Assembly (NCBI GenBank): GCA_963823095.1
Contig: CAWGKI010000031.1
Span: 1 to 64,000, forward strand
Source: CAIVVT01 sp963823095
GTDB taxonomy: Bacteria; Acidobacteriota; Terriglobia; Bryobacterales; Bryobacteraceae
Length of the DNA: 64,000 bases
Direction: 5' to 3'
The position numbers were made by a program, and so were the translations under genes. This document shows, in pieces, positions 7,346-16,405 of the stretch. Position 1 is the first letter of the stretch; each line of letters begins with the position of its first letter. The notes beneath the pieces were generated by a model. It was given only the letters and a program-made list of their open reading frames with translations, made no database searches and was not told the origin of the DNA.

Positions 7346-7549
7346 ATGCAAGCGATCACCAGAGATCCGGAGACGATGCACGGAGTCCCGGTGTTCCGAG
7401 GTACGCGCGTGCCGGTGCAGACCCTGTTCGACTATCTTGAGGGCGGTGACACGATTGAGGACTTCCTGGAGGGATTCCCAACCGTTTCGCGTGAGCTCGC
7501 ATTAGGAGCGCTCGAACAGGCTAAGCTTCTCCTCCTCTCTCGCGCATGA
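7346..7549 (+). CDS. DUF433 antitoxin
   Basis: This protein of about 67 residues contains ITRDPETMHGVPVFRGTRVP, then TLFDYLEGGDTIEDFLEGFP and a final helix. That is the typical DUF433 layout with a winged HTH and the conserved G.P.[IV].GTR[VI]. The start at 7346 follows GGGAC. The gene overlaps the downstream DUF5615 gene by 4 bp (ATGA), the usual arrangement of this toxin-antitoxin family. Confidence 0.88.
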   Translation: MQAITRDPETMHGVPVFRGTRVPVQTLFDYLEGGDTIEDFLEGFPTVSRELALGALEQAKLLLLSRA

Positions 7550-7869
7550 TGCGACTCCTGATTGACGAGTGCATTGACGAGCGATTGAGACTTCTGTTTC
7601 CCGCCTACGACTGCCAAACGGCTCGCTTTGCTGGGTTATCAGGACTGAAGAATGGAGACCTTCTCGGGGCTGCGGAAGCCAACGGGTTTGACGTTCTCAT
7701 TACTGTCGATCAGAACATCCCCGATCAGCAAAACCTGACCGGACGTAAGATCGCGTTGATGATTCTCTGCGGTCCCACGAACCGTTTGAGCGATTTGGCT
7801 AGTTTGGTACCGGCCGCGATTTCCGCCCTACATTCCATCGAACCCGGCTCCGTAGTGAGAATCCGGTAA
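7546..7869 (+). CDS. DUF5615 PIN-like toxin
   Basis: This protein of about 107 residues starts MMRLLIDECIDERL. It has a PIN-like fold: LLIDECID with the first acidic residues, NGDLLGAAEANGFDVLITVD with the second acidic cluster, and a C-terminal beta strand. From the family it is a presumed RNase toxin. The ATGA overlap with the DUF433 gene implies translational coupling. A stretch resembling the end of hicA follows directly after its stop. Confidence 0.86.
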   Translation: MMRLLIDECIDERLRLLFPAYDCQTARFAGLSGLKNGDLLGAAEANGFDVLITVDQNIPDQQNLTGRKIALMILCGPTNRLSDLASLVPAAISALHSIEPGSVVRIR

Positions 7870-7928
7870 AGAAGGAACTCGGCCCCGGCCTGCTGGCTGA
7901 CATGCTCAAGCAACTCGGCATCGGCTAG
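7869..7928 (+). pseudogene. hicA toxin remnant (C-terminal end)
   Basis: Directly after the DUF5615 stop the sequence reads KKELGPGLLADMLKQLGIG and a TAG. This resembles the C-terminal end of HicA-like toxins (basic residues, then G.L..ML...GI). It has no start of its own and lies directly upstream of hicB, where hicA normally is. The toxin has apparently been cut away, perhaps when the DUF433/DUF5615 pair arrived. The match is short, so confidence is moderate. Confidence 0.5.
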
Positions 7929-7939
7929 GAGGATCCGTG

Positions 7940-8377
7940 ATGTTCACAGCCACCTATCCCGGCAGTTCTATACCCGAAGAGAATGGTAAAGGCTTTCACG
8001 CCCGGTTCCCCGATCTGCCCGAAGCTCTCACGGGAGGAGCGGACCTCGACGAAACGATGGTCGAGGCCGCCGACTGCCTGGCCGAAGCCATCGCGGGACG
8101 GATTACCCGCGGCGACGCGATTCCAGCGCCGTCGAAGCTGAAGCGCGGCCAGCATCCTGTCAACGTGCCGCTCTACCTGGCGCCGAAGCTTGCCCTGTAC
8201 CTTGCCATGCGCGACGGTGGAATGCGCAATACGGAGTTAGCCCGACGGCTTGGCGTGAGCGAAACAGTTGTCCGCCGGATGCTCGACCCAAAGCACGACA
8301 CGAAGCCCGAGAAGATTCAAGCCGCGCTGGCAGCTCTCGGCAAGCGGATCGTTGTGCGGTTCGAGGACACGGTGTAA
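7940..8377 (+). CDS. hicB: HicB-like antitoxin with C-terminal HTH
   Basis: The N-terminal half has the HicB RNase-H-like fold: an EENGKGFHARFPDLPEALTG strand-turn, then a DLDETMVEAADCLAEAIAGR helix. The C-terminal half has an HTH (RNTELARRLGVSETVVRRML). The ATG at 7940 follows AGGAGGATCC. HicB binds and masks the toxin HicA and represses the operon. Here only a fragment of hicA is left upstream, so this antitoxin appears to be an orphan. Confidence 0.85.
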   Translation: MFTATYPGSSIPEENGKGFHARFPDLPEALTGGADLDETMVEAADCLAEAIAGRITRGDAIPAPSKLKRGQHPVNVPLYLAPKLALYLAMRDGGMRNTELARRLGVSETVVRRMLDPKHDTKPEKIQAALAALGKRIVVRFEDTV

Positions 8378-8531
8378 CACGAGGCCTGACGGGGCGCAGG
8401 GCGGACGTCACCGCGCTTAGACTGCACGTGCCTGCAGCTCGATTCCGTCTGGGGGTGCAAAGGCTATTTCACGCCAGATCCGGCAGGCGGTCCGCAGAGT
8501 TACCATGTCGGTGGGCGGCAGGGAGTATCAG

Positions 8532-9145
8532 ATGCGATGTAAAGTCTGTGGACTTATGTATGACCCCGAGCATCCTCCAGATGCCACCAGACACCGGCGT
8601 GAGCATGGCGAGTTCCTCCGAGGTGTAGCTGGGAAGCCCTTGAAAAGTGACTGCGTAGTCTGCGATGAGGGTGCTGTTCGGATTACGCTTGTTAGACCCG
8701 ATGCGTCCCGAGATCAACGAAAGCGCGTCAGAGAATTGCCACACGAGCCAACCGGGAGATGGAGTACAGTTTCGGAATCTACTGTGCCAATGACAAGTCC
8801 AATGCCGAGCTTGAGATCCACGCAATCGTTGGATATTGTAACGACAGAGCTGTTGCACTCCTAATATTTGAGCGCCGTCCGGATGTGTGGGTTGCTCGTT
8901 GGGGTGAAGACGGCGAACCCTGTGATCCCATGAAGATCGAGAATGCTGAGCCCAGGTGGACGGTTGGGTTTATTTGGGTGTTAGCAAAACATCGTCGCCA
9001 AGGAATCGCGCTAACGCTGTTGGAACAGGCTTCGCGGTACACCGAAGTTCCCGTCACACAATTCAGCTGGTATTATCCGTTTTCCGCTTCTGGGACGGCT
9101 CTAGCAAATCACATAAGCCCCGGCCAAATTCTTATCGCGAAATAG
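8532..9145 (+). pseudogene. ESCO-like acetyltransferase with C2H2 zinc finger, frameshifted
   Basis: The ATG at 8532 follows GGGAG. The N-terminus is a zinc finger, CKVCGLMYDP then HRREH, with the spacing of the zf-C2H2_3 finger found in cohesin acetyltransferases. Downstream, in a second frame, IATRANREMEYSFGIYCAN leads to a GNAT core. There, FIWVLAKHRRQGIALTLLEQ is the acetyl-CoA loop, and SWYYPFSASGTALANH resembles the ESCO C-terminal FSQPT-SG motif. The two halves are in different frames, with the shift near 8710-8730. Substrate and role in bacteria are unknown. Either the gene is broken or the assembly has an indel there. Confidence 0.68.
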
Positions 9146-9221
9146 ACCGGATGGACGGTTGCTCGACCCGAACAACGAGCTGACAGCGCCGGCTGGCGAA
9201 GGCGTCAACCAGACTTTATCC

Positions 9222-11229
9222 TCAATTCGCCGTACTCGAATCAGGAGGGCGGCTCTCATTCGCGCCCGCCTTGCATTCCAGCAAAACTTGCACGGCTTCC
9301 ACGACCCCAGTTCGCGCAATCGGTAGGGCTGATTTACCGCGCTTATCCGTGATGTTGGCGTCAGCACCATGAGCGAGAAGAGACTTAACGACCGACAATC
9401 GTTGGCGGCGAGCCGATTCCTTGTCTTCACGGCGCTCATGCCAATCCCCATCAACCGCGTGCAGCAATGCGGTCTTTCCACTCTCGTCCATTACGTTGAC
9501 CTCCGCACCCTTGGTGAGCAGCAGATCTACGATCGCGCGCGCCCTCCTGTAGCAGCCGACATAAGCGCCGTGCGTCGGGTCAAGTCGCTGGCATTGACAT
9601 TCGCGCCGTGCGCTAGGAGAGCTTGGACAACTTTCAGGCGATTGCCCTCACTCGGCTCATGCCACCTCCCCGCTACCGCGTGCAGCAAAGCGGACTTCCC
9701 GTCAATGCTCACGTTGACGTCTACGCCCTTCGCGAGTAGAAGCTCCACTATCTCCACACGACCCATCGTCGCGGCCGACATCAGCGCAGTACTTCCGAAC
9801 ATATCCACCGCGTTCATATCGGCACCAGCGTCTAGCAAAACTTCTACGATTTGTGTACCCGGGATCCTGTTGCAGATAGCATTCGTCAGTGCAGTACCGC
9901 CTTCCAGCGCGCCTCCCCGAACCTGTGGATCAGCGCCTTTCGCAAGGAGGGCGAGTACAAGGTCGGTTCTGCCGAATCGCGCAGCAGAGACCAGCGCCGG
10001 TTCACCCGATAAACCACAGGTGTTCACGTCACCCCCTCCGTCGATCAGAGCATCTACAGTTTCCACCTGGCCCTCTCTGTACGCACCTTCAAACCCAATT
10101 CCCGCTAAGAGCGCCTTTGATAGTGCAGTGGCTCCGGTCTTGTCCGTTTCCGCGACCTTCGCCCAGCAGCAAGAAGGGCACCGACGACATCGCTGAAGTG
10201 TCGTTCAGACGCGTACATGAGCGGTGTCCTCCCCTCATTGTCTTTCCGGTTTAGGTTCGCGCCATTCTCGATGAGAGCATGCACCGTCGCAAGGTTCCCC
10301 ATCCTCGCAGCATAGTGGAGGGGTGCCCCCCCATCTTTGTCCTGAGGATCTACCTTTGCTCGATGTTCCATAAGAGCCCGAACCGCCGCAAGGTGCCCCC
10401 TACCTGCCGCGATGTGAAGAGGTGTCAATGCAGACTCATTTGGTCCGATGTCCACACTTGCGCCTTTCCCAACAAGGAAGTGGATCATTTCAGCGTGATC
10501 GTTACTGGCAGCGCACATGAGGGGTGTCACGCCGTCGAAATCGACAACACTGTTGAGGTCGCCGCACCTCTCCAAAAAGTCGGCACTCTCATCGATGTCT
10601 TTTGCCCGAACGGCCTGAATGAGGGCGAGTTTGAGCAAATCCGTTTCTGCCGACATGCAGCTAACGGTGTCGTTGTCGCCCTTCCGACGAGCTATACGCA
10701 ACTTCGCTACCCTATCCGCCTGAGTAACTTTCGCGCCGGCGACGAGCAAGCCTCTCAAAGCTGACGACTCTAACTTTTCCTGTGCCACTAGCAGTACAAG
10801 CTGATTCTTGAGATCCCGTCCCATTTGCGAGATCGATTGGTTCAGAGCGCCTTGTTCGCCTAAGTACTTGTCCAGAGCGGAGTCAGTTTTTCGGAAAGCT
10901 CGCCTGAGATCCCGACGCAACTGCGAGATCGATTGGTTCTGAGCCCCTTCCTCGCCTAGGTACTTGTCCAGGGCGGAGTCGATCTCTCGGCCAGTTCCTG
11001 AGTCAATCGACTTCAGATCACTGCCAGGCAAGTTTGGGCCGCTAATAGGTGACTTCGCATCGTTGCATTGCGTGTTGAGACCGCTGCTCAACGCCGCCAC
11101 AAGCCGATTGGATGTCGTCAGCGCGACTAGTACGTCGGCGAGTAGCTGCGCTATCTTCCACAACGTGACGGCAGCGACGACCCCGAGGATGACGATTATG
11201 TTGGTCATGGCGTGTTCATTCTGCCACAT
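9222..11229 (-). pseudogene. membrane-anchored ankyrin-repeat protein, frameshifted twice
   Basis: Three minus-strand frames join into one protein of roughly 650 residues. The N-terminus (start about 11229 or the ATG at 11208) has a hydrophobic segment IIVILGVVAAVTLW and two near-identical coiled-coil units (SALDKYLGEEGAQNQSIS and SALDKYLGEQGALNQSIS). Then come about ten ankyrin repeats such as TPLHIAAGRGHLAAVRALME and ALMSAATMGRVEIVELLLA. The frame changes near 10150 (LLAAG to AKVAETDKTGATALSK) and near 9530, inside a GCGCGCGCG run. The protein could be a surface or periplasmic binding protein. Both shifts are single-base, so either decay or assembly error is possible. Confidence 0.72.
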
Positions 11230-11390
11230 CTGGGCAAGAGGGTCTGATTAGCGATTTCGGGAGCATGCGTTCGAGGGCGCGCATTCAGCGGCGCCGGCAT
11301 GTCGTAGAAGTGGCGCAGCTATGATATCGATTACTTCGAAATCATCGGCATTCGCGGGACGCTCCTGCGTTTTCCAGCACCCGGGCAAGC

Positions 11391-12183
11391 TCAACATGAA
11401 GGCTTCCACGCGATCAGGCACGCCGTCTCGCGCCCGTCCAGGCGCAGGTCTGCGGGCAGATCGTCGCCGGGCGCGAGCCAGGCTCGCTCCACCGTGAGGC
11501 CCGCTTCTATGGCCAGACGCGCTAGCACGCGGTCATCGAGAAAGTGCATCTCGCGCGGCATGTGGCTGACCTGCCGGTGCGAGCAATAGACGCTCAACTT
11601 CTCCACCCAACCCGGCCACTTCTCACCCGCCGCCACGCGCCGCTCGTATTCCTCAATGAAGGGCTGCGAAGGGCGCGCGATAGGGCGTGGATGCCTGCAC
11701 GAAGAGCTTGCCTCCAGGCCGTAGCCAGCGGGCGATGCGGTTCATGCCAAGCGTGAGTTGCCGGCCTGTGAGGAAGTGGAGAACGTTGGCGCAATGCACC
11801 GCTCCGAGCGTGCCTTCGGGGAAAAACAGGTCGCGCGGGAACTGGCCGGGGCGCAGGGTCAGCCGCGACAACTCTTCCGGGCTCGCGTCGCGTTCCGCGC
11901 GCCGCTCCAACTCGCGCAGGTGGCTCGGTTCCACGTCGTTCGCGATCACCCAGGCGCCCACCCTCAACGCCGACAAAGCCACAAGCCCGTAGCCGGTCCC
12001 GATGTCCAGCGCTGGCGACTCGCTCGACTCGCAATAACCCTCGCGGCAGAAGTCCAGAAACAGCTCGCTCTGCACGCTGATTTGCTCGGAGATCCAGCCC
12101 ATACGATTGCGCGTGAAACGCCGCCCGGGCCGGGGCGGCTGCGATGTGCCAGTCACAGACTCCAGGGTATCAACGCCCGGCAA
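11391..12183 (-). pseudogene. class I SAM-dependent methyltransferase, frameshifted
   Basis: The N-terminal frame carries PALDIGTGYGLVALSALRVG (motif I), NDVEPSHLRELERR and GAVHCANVLHFLTGRQL (motif IV region), with RWLRPGGKLFVQ after it. The C-terminal part (QPFIEEYERRVAAGEKWPGW to the stop at 11391) is in another frame; the shift is near 11660. The start could be the TTG at 12183 or a GTG about 27 bp later. Substrate is unknown. The gene is on the minus strand between the ankyrin gene and the sugar kinase. Confidence 0.72.
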
Positions 12184-12218
12184 GGTTGCTCCGCGAGACC
12201 GCAGCCAAAGACCTCTGA

Positions 12219-12246
12219 GCCAATCTGGAGATTGGCGTTCCCAGGG
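12219..12246. repeat. REP-like palindrome with GTTCCCAGG tail
   Basis: GCCAATCTGGAGATTGGC (12219-12236) is followed by GTTCCCAGG. It is an uninterrupted relative of the site split by the group II intron, with two stem bases changed in a compensating manner. Confidence 0.85.
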
Positions 12247-12287
12247 GGCGTGACCGGCATCTTATGGCCCGTCACGCCCGATGCTGG

Positions 12288-13370
12288 TTAGCGCTGAATG
12301 CGCGCCGAGCCGCCTTTGGCGAAGGCGCGCACCTGTTCGACGGTCGCCATGCTGGTGTCGCCGGGGAACGTGGTCAGCAGCGCGCCGTGGGCCCAGCCGA
12401 GCTTCACGGCATCCTGCGGTTCTTCGCCGGTCAGCAAGCCGTAGATGAAGCCCGAGGCGTAGCCGTCGCCGCCGCCGACGCGGTCGAGCACGTCCAGTTC
12501 GGCCGTGGGCGTCTCGTAGGTCTTGCCGTCGATCCAGGCCACCGCGCCCCAGGCATGGCGGTTGGTGGACTTCACTTCGCGCAACGTCGTGGCGACGATT
12601 TTCACCTTGGGATACTTCTGCACCACGCTGTCGATCATGCCGAAGAAGACGCTCGGGTCGAGCTTCGACTTGGCCGCGACTTCCGGCCCGGGGATGCCGA
12701 GGCCCATTTGCAGGTCCTCTTCGTTGCCCACCAGGACATCGACATGCTCCACGATGCGCGCGATCACGCCGAGCGCCTTCTCGTGGCCGCCCCAGATGTC
12801 CCACAGCTTGGCGCGGTAATTCAAATCGAAAGAGGTGACCGCGCCGGCTGCCTTGGCGGCCTTCATGCCTTCGATGATGACTTCGCCTGTGGTCTCGGAG
12901 AGCGCCGCGAAGATGCCGCCCGAGTGGAACCATCGCACGCCGCCGGCGAAGATCGAAGCCCAATCGAAATCGCCCGGCTTCAACTGCGCCGCCGCTTCGT
13001 TGCAGCGGTTATAGAAAACCACTGGGGCGCGCACGCCCTGACCACGGTCGCAGTAGACCGTCGCCATGTTGGGGCCGTTCACTCCGTTGTGCTTGAAGCG
13101 CTTGTAGAAGGGCTTCACGCCCATGGCGCGGACCCGTTCGGCGATCAGGTCGCCTACGGGGTAATCGACCATGGCGCTGACGACGCCCGTGTTCAGCCGG
13201 AAGCAATCCGAAAGGTTCGCGGCGACGTTAAACTCGCCGCCGCTGACGTGAATCTGGCACTCGTGCGCCTTGCGGAAGGGAATGATGCCTGGATCGAGAC
13301 GATGGACGAGCGCGCCCAGGCTAACCAGATCGAGCGCGGCGTCCTGCTTGATATTCAAACCGTATTTCAT
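12288..13370 (-). CDS. kdgK: PfkB-family sugar kinase, probably 2-keto-3-deoxygluconate kinase
   Basis: This 360-residue ribokinase-fold enzyme has an N-terminal GEFNVAANLSDCFRLNTG substrate region, VTSFDLNYRAKLW, and the C-terminal catalytic motif DRVGGGDGYASGFIYGLL with the catalytic aspartate (GGGD in place of the usual GAGD). The start ATG at 13370 follows ACGGAG. KDG kinases phosphorylate 2-keto-3-deoxygluconate with ATP. The gene is followed upstream by gnd on the same strand, so both serve sugar-acid metabolism. The exact substrate is inferred from overall similarity. Confidence 0.78.
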   Translation of the reverse strand: MKYGLNIKQDAALDLVSLGALVHRLDPGIIPFRKAHECQIHVSGGEFNVAANLSDCFRLNTGVVSAMVDYPVGDLIAERVRAMGVKPFYKRFKHNGVNGPNMATVYCDRGQGVRAPVVFYNRCNEAAAQLKPGDFDWASIFAGGVRWFHSGGIFAALSETTGEVIIEGMKAAKAAGAVTSFDLNYRAKLWDIWGGHEKALGVIARIVEHVDVLVGNEEDLQMGLGIPGPEVAAKSKLDPSVFFGMIDSVVQKYPKVKIVATTLREVKSTNRHAWGAVAWIDGKTYETPTAELDVLDRVGGGDGYASGFIYGLLTGEEPQDAVKLGWAHGALLTTFPGDTSMATVEQVRAFAKGGSARIQR

Positions 13371-13388
13371 GAGTACTCCGTAGAAGAA

Positions 13389-13493
13389 GTGGGGCGGCGC
13401 TCCAGCGCCGCGCGGGGTCTCCAGACCCCGCCAACCAATTCACAAATCTTGCGGGACCCGCAGGGCCCACGCGGCGCTGGAGCGCCGCCCCAC
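13389..13493. repeat. long inverted repeat of CTCCAG palindromes
   Basis: The 24-bp arm at 13389-13412 is the exact reverse complement of 13470-13493. Each arm is itself a palindrome (GGCGCTCCAGCGCC), and a second small palindrome GGGGTCTCCAGACCCC lies at 13414-13429. The left arm is repeated identically at 53612-53635. The block lies between kdgK and gnd. Confidence 0.85.
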
Positions 13494-13503
13494 CACTCAG
13501 CAC

Positions 13504-14961
13504 CTAGGCCGTGTAGGTTGTGGACGACACGCGCCCGCCGCGACCGGTCCAATTCGTGTGGAAGAACTTGCCGCGCGGCTGATCGATGCGCTCGTAGGTG
13601 TGCGCCCCGAAGTAGTCGCGCTGGGCCTGCAGCAGGTTCGCGGGCAGGCGCGCGGTCCGGTATCCGTCGAAGAATGCAAGCGCGGTGCTGAAAGCCGGGG
13701 TTGGCACGCCGGACTTGATCGCGCTGACGATTCCGTTCCTCCAGGAAGCCTGATACCTCAACAGCGTCGAGTAGAAGAACTCGTCGAGTAGCAGGTTTTC
13801 GAGTTTCGGATTCTTGTCGAACGCGGCTTTGATCTTACCGAGGAACTGGCTGCGGATGATGCAGCCGCCGCGCCACATCAGGGCGATGCCGCCGAAGTTG
13901 AGATTCCACTTGTACTCCTTCGCCGCCTCGCGAAGCAGCATGTAGCCCTGGGCGTAGGAGATCATCTTGGAGCAGTAGAGTGCACGGCGGACGTCTTCGA
14001 TGAACGCCGCGCGGTCGGCGGGACGCACCGGCGCCGGACCGGAGATCACCTTCGAGGCTTCGACGCGCTCATCCTTCATGGCGGACAGGCAGCGTGCGAA
14101 AACCGCCTCGCCGATCAACGTCACGGGGATACCGAGGTCGAGCGAGTTGACGGCGGTCCACTTGCCCGTGCCCTTCTGGCCCGCTGTGTCGAGAATACTG
14201 TCCACAACCGCGGAGCCGTCCTCGTCCTTCTTGCCGAAAATGTCGCGCGTGATCTCGATCAGGTAGCTGTCGAGCTCACCCTTGTTCCACTCGGCGAAGA
14301 CGTCGTGCAACTCGTCGGGAGTCAGTCCCAGAGCATCTTTCAGAAGCTGGTAGGCCTCACAAATAAGCTGGATGTCGCCGTATTCGATGCCGTTGTGGAC
14401 CATCTTGACGTAGTGGCCCGCGCCGTTCTCGCCGACCCACTCGCAGCAAGGAGAGCCGTCTTCGACCTTGGCGGCGATGGACTGGAAGATCTCTTTCACA
14501 TACGGCCAGGCAGCGGGGCTGCCGCCCGGCATGATAGACGGGCCGCGGCGCGCGCCCTCTTCTCCGCCGGAGACGCCGGTGCCGATGTAAAGGATGCCCT
14601 TCGCGGCCATTTCTTCCGCGCGGCGCATGGTGTCCGGGAAGTGCGAATTGCCGCCGTCGATGATGATGTCGCCCGCTTCGAGATGCGGTACGATCTGGCG
14701 GATCATGTCGTCCACCGTCGAGCCTGCCTTGACCATCAACATGACGCGGCGTGGGCGCTTGAGCATCGCGGCCAGTTCTTCGATGGAGTGCGCGCCTTCA
14801 ATCTGCGTACCCTTGGCTTCGTTGTTGATGAAGTCGTCGACCTTGGAGACCGTCCGGTTAAAGACGGCGACCTTGTAGCCGTGGTCGTTCATGTTGAGCA
14901 CGAGATTCTGGCCCATGACGGCCAGACCGATAAGACCGATATCGCAAGTTGCCTGTGGCAT
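13504..14961 (-). CDS. gnd: 6-phosphogluconate dehydrogenase, decarboxylating
   Basis: This 485-residue protein has the NADP-binding N-terminus (GLIGLAVMGQNLVLNMNDHG), IIIDGGNSHFPDT and the catalytic-loop GTGVSGGEEGARRGPSIMPG. The 6-phosphogluconate site KMVHNGIEYGDIQLICEAYQ and the long helical C-terminal domain with KKDEDGS follow. The ATG at 14961 is preceded by AGGGAG at good spacing, so I preferred it to the GTG two codons earlier. The enzyme converts 6-phosphogluconate to ribulose 5-phosphate with NADP and CO2 release in the pentose phosphate pathway. Confidence 0.95.
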   Translation of the reverse strand: MPQATCDIGLIGLAVMGQNLVLNMNDHGYKVAVFNRTVSKVDDFINNEAKGTQIEGAHSIEELAAMLKRPRRVMLMVKAGSTVDDMIRQIVPHLEAGDIIIDGGNSHFPDTMRRAEEMAAKGILYIGTGVSGGEEGARRGPSIMPGGSPAAWPYVKEIFQSIAAKVEDGSPCCEWVGENGAGHYVKMVHNGIEYGDIQLICEAYQLLKDALGLTPDELHDVFAEWNKGELDSYLIEITRDIFGKKDEDGSAVVDSILDTAGQKGTGKWTAVNSLDLGIPVTLIGEAVFARCLSAMKDERVEASKVISGPAPVRPADRAAFIEDVRRALYCSKMISYAQGYMLLREAAKEYKWNLNFGGIALMWRGGCIIRSQFLGKIKAAFDKNPKLENLLLDEFFYSTLLRYQASWRNGIVSAIKSGVPTPAFSTALAFFDGYRTARLPANLLQAQRDYFGAHTYERIDQPRGKFFHTNWTGRGGRVSSTTYTA

Positions 14962-15377
14962 ATACACTCCCTATGGAATCGCCGCGCGATCCTCGGCATT
15001 TGCGAGGCCGCACGGGCCTTCTTCCCATTGGCGGCGCTACAGCAGGGGGCGGGGCGAGCGGTCCACTCAACGCCAATGCCGGGCGGTTTTCACCAAGCGG
15101 GTGACAGCGCCTTCATTCTATCGAGAAATGAGCAGGCAGCATCGAAAACTATGGTCCCAATCACCCCACAAAGCTCGGCCCGTGAGGGGGATGGCGAGTG
15201 CACGAGGAGTACGAACGGCCGTGTTCTCTAGTCGTGAAACTACTCCGAGCCGGGCGAAAGCGCTTGACGCCCAGGCGTAGTCTCTGATTGGCAGCCCGTG
15301 ACGACGGGCATTCCCACAAACATTCAATTGGCGACGCCGGGCTGCTGCCCAGTCCGGCGCTGCGCGGAGGCATTCGC
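14962..15377. other. intergenic region between gnd and the orthocaspase gene
   Basis: About 415 bp separate two divergent genes. Apart from the gnd ribosome site at its left end I see no gene, no clear promoter pair and no repeat. Confidence 0.5.
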
Positions 15378-16190
15378 ATGGATCGGGCATTGCTGGTTGG
15401 CATCAATTCTTACCCAGGCGCGCCACTCGCCGGGTGCGTGAACGACGTGATGGACATGGCAGCGTTTCTTACTGTGAAATGTGGCTTTGCGGTGGACTCC
15501 ATCCGCCTGTTGACGGACACGAGGGCGACCACCGCGGGCATTTTGGAGAGACTGAACTGGCTGCTCGACGGCCTGACCGCAGGGGACCGCGTGATGTTCC
15601 ATTACAGCGGCCACGGCACGCAGGTTGCGCTGCGCGATGCTTCCGGGGCCGTGAATCGCCTGGACGACGCAATTTGTCCGGTTGACTTCGACTGGACCGA
15701 GGAGCGCATGATCCGCGGGGTTCAGTTCAAGCAACTGTTCGCGAGAATCCCACAGGGGGTCGAGTTTATCTGGGTCTCGGATTCCTGCCATTCAGGGGCC
15801 CTGGACCGGAAGCTCTCAGCCGCTGGTGGTGCGCTGGGGCCTCAACGATTTCTGATTCCACCAGCCGACCTGGCCTGGCGCGCCATCACGGCCCTGGAGA
15901 ACAGGATCGTGCCCGCGAGCTTTATTCACGCCACGGATGCGGTGAATCTGGCGCTTGTGTCGGCCTGCAAGTCGGACCAGACGGCAGCGGATGCCAGATT
16001 CGGCGGCAGGCCGAATGGAGCGTTGACGTACTATCTGCTGCAGACTCTGAACTCGCCGAAGTCGCGGACCAAGCCTCTGACCACGGTGGTGTCCAAGGTG
16101 CGGGCGGCCTTGAAGAAAGCACACTACGCGCAGGAACCGCAGATGGCTGGCACGAAGGCGACGATGGAGCGGCCCTTCCTGGCGAAGTAG
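15378..16190 (+). CDS. caspase-like peptidase (orthocaspase, C14)
   Basis: This 270-residue protein is one p20-like domain. RALLVGINSYPGAPLAGCVN opens it, the catalytic histidine lies in MFHYSGHGTQV and the catalytic cysteine in WVSDSCHSGAL. The C-terminal SACKSDQTAAD and NGALTYYLLQTLN segments are typical of metacaspase-like enzymes. The ATG at 15378 is chosen because the fold begins right after it. No signal peptide or extra domain is present and no adaptor gene is adjacent. It is a cysteine protease of unknown trigger and target. Confidence 0.85.
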   Translation: MDRALLVGINSYPGAPLAGCVNDVMDMAAFLTVKCGFAVDSIRLLTDTRATTAGILERLNWLLDGLTAGDRVMFHYSGHGTQVALRDASGAVNRLDDAICPVDFDWTEERMIRGVQFKQLFARIPQGVEFIWVSDSCHSGALDRKLSAAGGALGPQRFLIPPADLAWRAITALENRIVPASFIHATDAVNLALVSACKSDQTAADARFGGRPNGALTYYLLQTLNSPKSRTKPLTTVVSKVRAALKKAHYAQEPQMAGTKATMERPFLAK

Positions 16191-16194
16191 CAAT

Positions 16195-16221
16195 CCTGGG
16201 AACGCCGGTCTCCAGATCGGC
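16195..16221. repeat. REP-like palindrome behind the orthocaspase gene
   Basis: CCTGGGAAC followed by GCCGGTCTCCAGATCGGC, the CTCCAG palindrome with one mismatched stem pair. It lies a few bases behind the stop codon. Confidence 0.75.
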
Positions 16222-16311
16222 CCAGTAGTCGCGCCGGCGGCAACTCAATTGCGCAGGCTGGCAACTGGCGCAAGGTAGGCAAGCATGAGCCGACAACACT
16301 GACAGGGAGCT

Positions 16312-16405
16312 CGACCGTGAGGGAATGGTTGAATGCCCAGGTCATTCTTCGGCAAGCGTTTGGATCAAGAAGGGAAACAATGCTACAACCGCTCCCTCAC
16401 GGTCG
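16312..16405. repeat. inverted repeat, GACCGTGAGGGAGCGGTTG family
   Basis: CGACCGTGAGGGAATGGTTG (16312-16331) and the reverse complement of 16386-16405 match at 18 of 20 positions. The right arm, with the adjoining GGCTCCGTTTC, recurs at 29381-29412 with a single mismatch over 32 bp. Confidence 0.75.

Noticed and set aside
11316..11400. Short plus-strand peptide (YDIDYFEIIGIRGTLLRFPA)
   Set aside because: It looks protein-like but has no start or continuation and no family I can name.
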